The notes under the pieces are model-generated. The model did not search any database, was not told the origin of the DNA, and was given only the letters and a program-made list of their open reading frames with translations. The position numbers were made by a program, and so were the translations under genes. From assembly GCA_964592815.1 (NCBI GenBank), contig CAZQGE010000044.1, forward strand, positions 1 through 10,905: DNA of 10,905 bases. The letters are read 5' to 3'. How positions within the stretch are numbered: the stretch's first letter is position 1; each line of letters starts with the position of its first letter. Below are positions 6,795 to 10,905 of the stretch, piece by piece. The stretch comes from CAZQGE01 sp964592815 (lineage in GTDB: Bacteria; Bacillota; Clostridia; Christensenellales; CAG-917).

Positions 6795-6860
6795 CTTAAA
6801 ACCAAACTGTTTGAAACTGACTTAGACACAAAAAAGGCTTAAAACTAAACTGTTTGAAAC
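6795..6860. repeat. 23-bp direct repeat downstream of the feo operon
   Basis: Bases 6795-6817 and 6838-6860 are identical except for one C/T difference. Each copy runs CTTAAAAC, then C or T, AAACTGTTTGAAAC at the end. In the first copy CAAAC-T-GTTTG is a small perfect inverted repeat. The copies are 20 bases apart. Further weaker echoes follow: AAAGTCAAAAG occurs at 6871-6881 and 6901-6911. No open frame covers the region. Confidence 0.7.
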
Positions 6861-6951
6861 CTTAAACTCAAAAGTCAAAAGTTTGAAGAACGAATTAAAG
6901 AAAGTCAAAAGATAATCAAACAAAAAAATTTCCAATAATATCTCCTCAAAT

Positions 6952-6995
6952 AACACAAGCGAGGGCAGAACTTAAGTTTTGCCCTCGCTTGTGTT
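6952..6995. terminator. Long hairpin between the feo operon and pyk (probable bidirectional terminator, no U tract)
   Basis: A 16-bp perfect stem (6952-6967 with 6980-6995) is extended by a G-T wobble and three more pairs around a TTAA tetraloop, giving about 20 bp. It lies between the convergent feo operon and pyk, as a shared terminator would. Neither flank carries an immediate T run: TATAGG follows on the plus strand and ATTTGAGG on the minus strand. Termination may therefore be factor-assisted, or the stem may act as an mRNA 3' end stabiliser. The gene-free stretch 6743-7030 holds only this hairpin and the direct repeat. Confidence 0.65.
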
Positions 6996-7030
6996 TATAG
7001 GTTAAGATGTTTAAGACTGCAAGTTTATAC

Positions 7031-8446
7031 TTATTTTACTTGTTCGATTTTAAGCAAATTAGTGTGTCCTGTTTTGCCAACGTAAGTTGATGCAACAGTT
7101 ACAACCGTATCTCCATCTTTTATATAATGGAAGCGTTTGCTTATTTCGGTTGCGTGATGGAAAAGTTCGTCACTAGAAACTTGATTTGTTCCCATGGTTG
7201 GAATTACGCCCCAGCTTAATGCAAGTTTATAGTATGTTTTTGGTACTGGCGTGATTGCAATAATTGGACATATAGGGCGGAAACGGCTTATCATTCTTGC
7301 GCTTGCTCCACTTTCGGTAACAACCAAAATTGCTTTGCAGTCTAAGTCCAAAGATGCTTTTACGGCTGTGTTTGAAATTGAGTCTGCAATATTTTTTATT
7401 ACAAAATCTTGTGTGATAAAACGGCGTTTATAGTGAATGCAACTTTCAGTATATTGCGCGATTGTAGCCATTGTGCGTACAGCTTGAACTGGATATTTGC
7501 CAGAGGCTGTTTCACCACTTAACATTATCGCGCTTGCTCCGTCGTAAACAGCGTTTGCAACGTCTGACGTTTCAGCACGGGTAGGGCGGGAATTTGTTAT
7601 CATACTTTCAAGCATTTCAGTAGCAACGATAACGCGTTTGCCTGCTTCTCTTGTGCGTTTGACAATTTCTTTTTGCAACTGTGGCAATTTTTCGTACGAA
7701 ATTTCGACGCCCAAATCACCTCTTGCCACCATAATTCCGTCAGATGCAGTCATAATTTCTGAAAGGTTGTCAACACCTTTTTGGCTTTCAATTTTGGCAA
7801 TTACGTCAATATCTGTGTTGCCGTGGCTTGCAAGAAATTTTTTAATTTGCAAAACGTCTTCTTTTGACGATACGAAAGACGCTGCAATAAAGTCTATGTC
7901 ATTTTCAATTGCAAAAAGCAGATCTCGCTTGTCTGCTTCTGAAAGATATGGCAAATTCAAATCAACACCAGGTACGTTTATGGACTTGCTGTCGCTAAGT
8001 TTGCCACCGACAATAATTTTGAAAATTACGTCTTTGTCTTTGATTTCAGAAATAAGCATTTTTATGAGTCCGTCGCACATTAAAACTGTGTCGCCGACTT
8101 TTACTCTTTGGTAAAAGTCAGAGCAAGTTACGCTTGCGTGTTGTTGTGTGCCTATGACGTCATCGTTGGTTATGACAAAAGTATCGTTGTCTTTGATTTC
8201 AACGCTTCCGTTTTCAAACTTTTTCAACCTAATTTCAGGACCACGTGTGTCAATCATAATGGCGATTGATTCTTCAAGTTCCTCACGAATTTCCTTTATG
8301 GTATCAATATGTAATTTATGGTCAGCCAAAGTGCCGTGACTCATATTGAGCCTTGCCACGTTCATACCTGCCTTAGCCATATCAATGATTGTTTGCTTGC
8401 GTTCCGATGACGGGCCGATTGTCGCGATTATTTTGGTTTTTTTCAT
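7031..8446 (-). CDS. pyk: Pyruvate kinase
   Basis: This cytosolic enzyme transfers phosphate from phosphoenolpyruvate to ADP in the last step of glycolysis. The 471-residue protein is collinear with the family: KIIATIGPSS (5-14), ARLNMSHG (31-38, with the Arg, Asn, Ser and His of the nucleotide/K+ site), DTRGPEIR (66-73), B domain about 74-160, DVIAKIES (214-221) with catalytic Lys218 and metal ligand Glu220, ARGDLG (241-246) with Asp244, VATEMLESM (274-282), RPTRAE (287-292), and DGASAIMLSGETASGKYP (302-319). The C-terminal domain ends at 471, so it lacks the extra phosphohistidine-like domain seen in Bacillus enzymes. GGAG (8454-8457 on the minus strand) is seven bases before the ATG. It is a single-gene unit between its own promoter and the hairpin at 6952-6995. 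I see no changed key residue. Confidence 0.97.
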   Translation of the reverse strand: MKKTKIIATIGPSSERKQTIIDMAKAGMNVARLNMSHGTLADHKLHIDTIKEIREELEESIAIMIDTRGPEIRLKKFENGSVEIKDNDTFVITNDDVIGTQQHASVTCSDFYQRVKVGDTVLMCDGLIKMLISEIKDKDVIFKIIVGGKLSDSKSINVPGVDLNLPYLSEADKRDLLFAIENDIDFIAASFVSSKEDVLQIKKFLASHGNTDIDVIAKIESQKGVDNLSEIMTASDGIMVARGDLGVEISYEKLPQLQKEIVKRTREAGKRVIVATEMLESMITNSRPTRAETSDVANAVYDGASAIMLSGETASGKYPVQAVRTMATIAQYTESCIHYKRRFITQDFVIKNIADSISNTAVKASLDLDCKAILVVTESGASARMISRFRPICPIIAITPVPKTYYKLALSWGVIPTMGTNQVSSDELFHHATEISKRFHYIKDGDTVVTVASTYVGKTGHTNLLKIEQVK

Positions 8447-8486
8447 AGTTTAACTCCGTTACGGCACAAATTTCGCCGTTGATTAC

Positions 8487-8514
8487 ATTATACCATTTAG
8501 AATGAAAATCGCAA
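8487..8514 (-). promoter_or_regulatory. Promoter of pyk
   Basis: On the minus strand TTGCGA (8509-8514), 16 bases and a perfect TATAAT (8487-8492) with a preceding TG (extended -10) form a SigA-type promoter. Transcription would start near 8480, giving a leader of about 34 bases. The -35 box abuts the terminator of the upstream kamA operon. Confidence 0.7.
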
Positions 8515-8515
8515 T

Positions 8516-8542
8516 AAAAAAACCGCCATATAAAGCGGTTTT
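8516..8542 (-). terminator. Terminator of the ATP-grasp/kamA operon
   Basis: Read on the minus strand, AAAACCGC (8542-8535) pairs with GCGGTTTT (8526-8519) around an eight-base loop, and the T tract continues as T7 to 8516. It begins eight bases after the kamA stop codon. The plus-strand side also ends in T4, but no plus-strand gene arrives here. Confidence 0.8.
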
Positions 8543-8549
8543 ATTGTTA

Positions 8550-9650
8550 TTATTTTGGTTGAGGATAGGTATATATCTTTCCAACGTAGTTTTCCATAAC
8601 GACTTCCTTGTCATTCTTTGAAATCACATAGTTGTAGTTGATAGGAATTTTGCCTCCGCCTTCAGGTGCGTCAATAACAAATTTAGGTACGGCAAAGCCT
8701 GAGATATAACCTTGCAACTTGTGTATGATTTCAACGCCCGTGTCAACGGTTGTGCGGAAATGACCTATTCCTTGGCTTAAGTCACATTGATACAGGTAGT
8801 AAGGTCTAACCCTTGCTTGCACAAGTTTTGTCACCAAAGTTTTCATTGTTTCAACGTTGTCGTTTATGCCTTTCAAAAGTACGCTTTGGTTGCCAAGCGG
8901 AATGCCTGCGTCAATGATTTTAGCACACGCTTTTTTTGCATCGTCCGTAACTTCGTTGGGGTGGTTGAAGTGGGTGTTAATCCAAATAGGGTGATACTTT
9001 TTGAGCATATTGACAAGGTCGTCTGTGATACGCATTGGCATTACAACGGGGACTCTTGTGCCAATTCTGATGACGCCAATATGTGGAATTGCTCTTAAAC
9101 TTGAAATGATATATTCGAGTTTTTCGTCACTCATAACTAACGGGTCGCCACCTGAAATTAAAACGTCGTTGATTTCCTCGTGGTTTTTGATGTAGTTGAG
9201 CGCATTGTCAAACTCTTTTTTGGATATCATTGTGTCTTCTTCACCAACAACTCTACGTCTTGTGCAATGGCGGCAATACATTGAGCATTTGAAAGTAACA
9301 AGCAAAAGCACGCGGTTCGGATAACGGTGAACGATATGCGGAATTGGACTGTCGCCTTCTTCATTGAGTGGGTCGGCGAGGTCGTTGTCACAAGGTTTGA
9401 GTTCTTCAATAGACGGTACGCATTGTTTCTTTACAGGGTCGTTTGCATCTGAAAAGTTGATGAGTGACGCATAATATGGCGTAATTGCCATTTTGAAATG
9501 TTCAAGACATTTTGAAATTTGTGTGCGTTCATCATCTGTCATAGGCAGAATTTCAGCAAGTTTATTTACGTCCGTAATTCTGTTTTTGAATTGCCACTTC
9601 CAATCGTTCCAAAAATCTTTGTTTTTGGATTTATCAATCAAATTTTTCAT
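8550..9650 (-). CDS. kamA: KamA-type radical SAM aminomutase (lysine 2,3-aminomutase-like) lacking the zinc site
   Basis: This is a PLP- and [4Fe-4S]/SAM-dependent enzyme expected to move the 2-amino group of an amino acid, most likely L-lysine, to carbon 3. The 366 residues are collinear with Clostridium subterminale KAM at a constant offset of three. Radical SAM cysteines CSMYCRHC lie at 122-129, Arg131 matches KAM Arg134, and SGGDP (166-170) is the SAM-binding loop. Asp290 (YQCDLS) and Asp327 (DAPEGGGK) match the lysine epsilon-amino binders Asp293 and Asp330, and Lys334 is the PLP lysine. Keeping both aspartates favours lysine over glutamate. The protein ends at YTYPQPK, so the CxCxxC zinc tail of KAM is absent, and KAM Cys268 is Asn265 here. 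E. coli EpmB is short in the same way. GAGG overlaps the upstream stop codon, six bases before the ATG. It lies eight bases after an ATP-grasp gene; no acetyltransferase (AblB) or EpmA gene is in view. Confidence 0.9.
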   Translation of the reverse strand: MKNLIDKSKNKDFWNDWKWQFKNRITDVNKLAEILPMTDDERTQISKCLEHFKMAITPYYASLINFSDANDPVKKQCVPSIEELKPCDNDLADPLNEEGDSPIPHIVHRYPNRVLLLVTFKCSMYCRHCTRRRVVGEEDTMISKKEFDNALNYIKNHEEINDVLISGGDPLVMSDEKLEYIISSLRAIPHIGVIRIGTRVPVVMPMRITDDLVNMLKKYHPIWINTHFNHPNEVTDDAKKACAKIIDAGIPLGNQSVLLKGINDNVETMKTLVTKLVQARVRPYYLYQCDLSQGIGHFRTTVDTGVEIIHKLQGYISGFAVPKFVIDAPEGGGKIPINYNYVISKNDKEVVMENYVGKIYTYPQPK

Positions 9651-9658
9651 TCCGCGCC

Positions 9659-10693
9659 TCAGTTATTGTTGCACCTATCAAGGGCGATTTTGAAAATGCT
9701 TTGAACAAGTTCTTTATGGCTGACACCACAAAATTCTGCAAGCATAGGGAAGTCGCTGTAATGTGGTGCAAGTCCTGGCAACGGATTGATTTCAATAAAA
9801 TATGGTTTGCCTGTTTGGTCAAGTCGGAAGTCCATTCTTGCAAAATCTCTGCAACCCAATATGTCAAAAACTTTTTTTGACATTTTAATTATTTTATTCT
9901 CGGTTTTTTTGTCTATATCGGACGGGCATTTATAATCTATATATTCTTTATAATTTTGTTTTACGCCAAAACTGTAAACGCAAAAATCGTCCTGTGTCTT
10001 CTTTTTATAGCAGATTTCCATTGGAGGAAACACTTTTAATTTTTTTCCGTTTCCAAGCAAACCAACGGTAAATTCACGTCCGCTCAAAAAGCGTTCAACA
10101 AGCATTTCACCATCGTACAAAACAAAGTTTTTGTCCAACAAGGCTTGCAATTCGTCTTTGTTGTTTGCAACGCAAACGTCAGCTATACCTTTGCTTGAAC
10201 CTTCTGCGTTTGGCTTTACAATGACGGGGAATTGAATTTTGTCATAGGGGACTTTTGAATTTTTGTTGAACAAGAAATATTCCGCAGTCGCAACACCTTC
10301 AGACGCAACAATCTTTTTTGTCAATGCTTTATCAAGCGCGATTGCAAGGGTGGTCGCGTCAGAACCGCTGTATGGAATGCCAAACATATCCAATATGATA
10401 GGGGTTTGCGCTTCTCTTGCTCTTCCTCTAAGACCTTCGGCAATATTAAAAGCGAAATCGACTTTTCGATTTTTAAGTTTGTTGCACAAATTTACGTCTG
10501 CTTCTAAAAGAATGACTTTGTATCCTAATTTGGATATAGTCCTCTTTATGGCGTGGACGGTGCTTATACTGTCGTATTCGGCTTCTGCGTCGGGGGCTGA
10601 GGATAAAATACCTTTCTTAAGGTTGTAAATTATTGCTACGGTTTTTTGCTGATTTTTTAAGGGAACGTCTGTGTTTATTGCGTCCATAATCAT
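9659..10693 (-). CDS. D-Ala-D-Ala ligase-like ATP-grasp enzyme, substrate unknown
   Basis: This enzyme of about 344 residues should couple a carboxylate to an amine with ATP. N-terminal domain about 17-115: TVAIIYNLKKG strand, FNIAEGLRGRAREAQTP (82-98), GIPYSGSD (105-112). ATP-grasp fold: LDKALTKKI (120-128), FPVIVKPNAEGSSKGI (155-170, Lys160 and the flexible loop), EMLVERFLSGREFTVG (196-211), FARMDFRLD (284-292) and YFIEINPLPGLAP (298-310), where Arg286, Asp288, Glu301 and Asn303 match the Mg-ATP site of Ddl. True Ddl has a His-Gly-x-x-Gly-Glu-Asp-Gly segment where this protein has AEGLRGRAREA, so it is unlikely to be the housekeeping D-Ala-D-Ala ligase. It is first in a two-gene operon with kamA, which suggests that the aminomutase product, or a precursor, is its substrate (inference). 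Start uncertain: the ATG at 10687 has GGGT seven bases upstream and may be the true start. Confidence 0.85.
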   Translation of the reverse strand: MIMDAINTDVPLKNQQKTVAIIYNLKKGILSSAPDAEAEYDSISTVHAIKRTISKLGYKVILLEADVNLCNKLKNRKVDFAFNIAEGLRGRAREAQTPIILDMFGIPYSGSDATTLAIALDKALTKKIVASEGVATAEYFLFNKNSKVPYDKIQFPVIVKPNAEGSSKGIADVCVANNKDELQALLDKNFVLYDGEMLVERFLSGREFTVGLLGNGKKLKVFPPMEICYKKKTQDDFCVYSFGVKQNYKEYIDYKCPSDIDKKTENKIIKMSKKVFDILGCRDFARMDFRLDQTGKPYFIEINPLPGLAPHYSDFPMLAEFCGVSHKELVQSIFKIALDRCNNN

Positions 10694-10742
10694 TACCCGA
10701 AAAGCGTTTGACTTTTCCTATATTTTTATTGTTTGTGCGTTA

Positions 10743-10771
10743 AATATATTCCAGATTTTTAAGATTGTAAA
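10743..10771 (-). promoter_or_regulatory. Promoter of the ATP-grasp/kamA operon
   Basis: On the minus strand TTTACA (10766-10771), 17 bases and TATATT (10743-10748) form a plausible SigA promoter. Transcription would start near 10736, about 43-50 bases before the ATP-grasp start codon. Confidence 0.55.
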
Positions 10772-10863
10772 CTGTTTTTAATAAGAATTTTTTTATGATT
10801 TTTTTTAAGGATAAAAATGCAAAATTTTCTTATAAAAAAACAACAGTTTTCTACAAAAAAATG

Positions 10864-10875
10864 CACTATTTAGTG
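10864..10875. other. Short inverted repeat in AT-rich gene-free end of the window
   Basis: CACT-ATTT-AGTG is a 4-5 bp palindrome with T runs on both flanks (T6 on the plus side, T7 on the minus side). It could be a weak terminator of an unseen neighbour or an operator. The rest of 10772-10905 is very AT-rich and I see no gene in it. Confidence 0.25.
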
Positions 10876-10905
10876 ACTTTTTTGCCAAAGTTTAATTTTT
10901 TGTAT

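Noticed and set aside
6795..6860. Possible CRISPR remnant (two 23-bp repeats).
   Set aside because: Only two copies with a 20-base gap, no further spacers and no cas gene.
7638..8114. 158-codon plus-strand frame opposite pyk.
   Set aside because: Antisense to conserved pyruvate kinase motifs, without a ribosome site or known domain; a shadow frame.
1..10905. Mobile element, prophage or genomic island.
   Set aside because: No integrase, transposase, tRNA, terminal repeats or obvious shift in base composition is visible; the genes are housekeeping or metabolic with their own promoters and terminators.

Overview
The window is AT-rich DNA with strong GGAGG-type ribosome binding sites, standard stop codons and several clear sigma70/SigA-type promoters. 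The content suggests an anaerobic Bacillota, most likely a clostridial lineage. The evidence is a FeoA-FeoA-FeoB cluster followed by a small Cys-rich FeoB-associated membrane protein, a YugP-type membrane protein, and a lysine 2,3-aminomutase-like radical SAM enzyme. This assignment is inferred from gene content; no rRNA or other marker is present. All genes look chromosomal and intact. I see no transposase, integrase, phage gene, tRNA, rRNA or CRISPR array.

Layout, left to right. Bases 1-26 are a terminator hairpin. Bases 49-1509 (minus) encode a polytopic O-antigen ligase/polymerase-like protein. It is divergent from 1673-2464 (plus), a YugP/Zn_peptidase_2-like membrane protein whose HExxH zinc site has been destroyed (QKVGL), so it is probably a pseudoprotease. 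A shared terminator separates it from a TetR-family regulator (2592-3200, minus). The TetR gene is divergent from the ferrous-iron operon feoA1-feoA2-feoB-FeoB-associated protein (3388-6742, plus). The feo promoter is bracketed by two copies of an AAATATGAA-N6-TTCA element, which are good candidates for operators. A short gene-free stretch (6743-7030) carries a 23-bp direct repeat and a 20-bp hairpin. Pyruvate kinase (7031-8446, minus) follows. Last comes a two-gene minus-strand operon (10693-8550) of a D-Ala-D-Ala-ligase-like ATP-grasp enzyme and a KamA-like aminomutase, with its own promoter and terminator.

How the genes work together. FeoA1, FeoA2, FeoB and the small membrane protein should form one Fe(II) uptake unit, suited to an anaerobe whose radical SAM enzymes need iron-sulfur clusters. 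The ATP-grasp/KamA pair plausibly makes a beta-amino acid (probably beta-lysine) and ligates it to an unknown acceptor. Pyk and the O-antigen ligase-like gene appear to be independent single-gene units.

Most notable points: (1) FeoB carries an extra extracytoplasmic block of about 150 residues built from two tandem copies of a 69-residue unit, each containing five YDxxGN-like sub-repeats with identical 11-11-10-11 spacing; (2) the YugP-like protein has lost both zinc-site histidines and the catalytic glutamate by changes each reachable with one base; (3) the KamA protein lacks all four zinc-binding cysteines of clostridial lysine 2,3-aminomutase but keeps every catalytic and substrate-binding residue I can map; (4) the KamA/ATP-grasp operon has no obvious named pathway; (5) twin operator-like sites lie about seven helical turns apart around the feo promoter.
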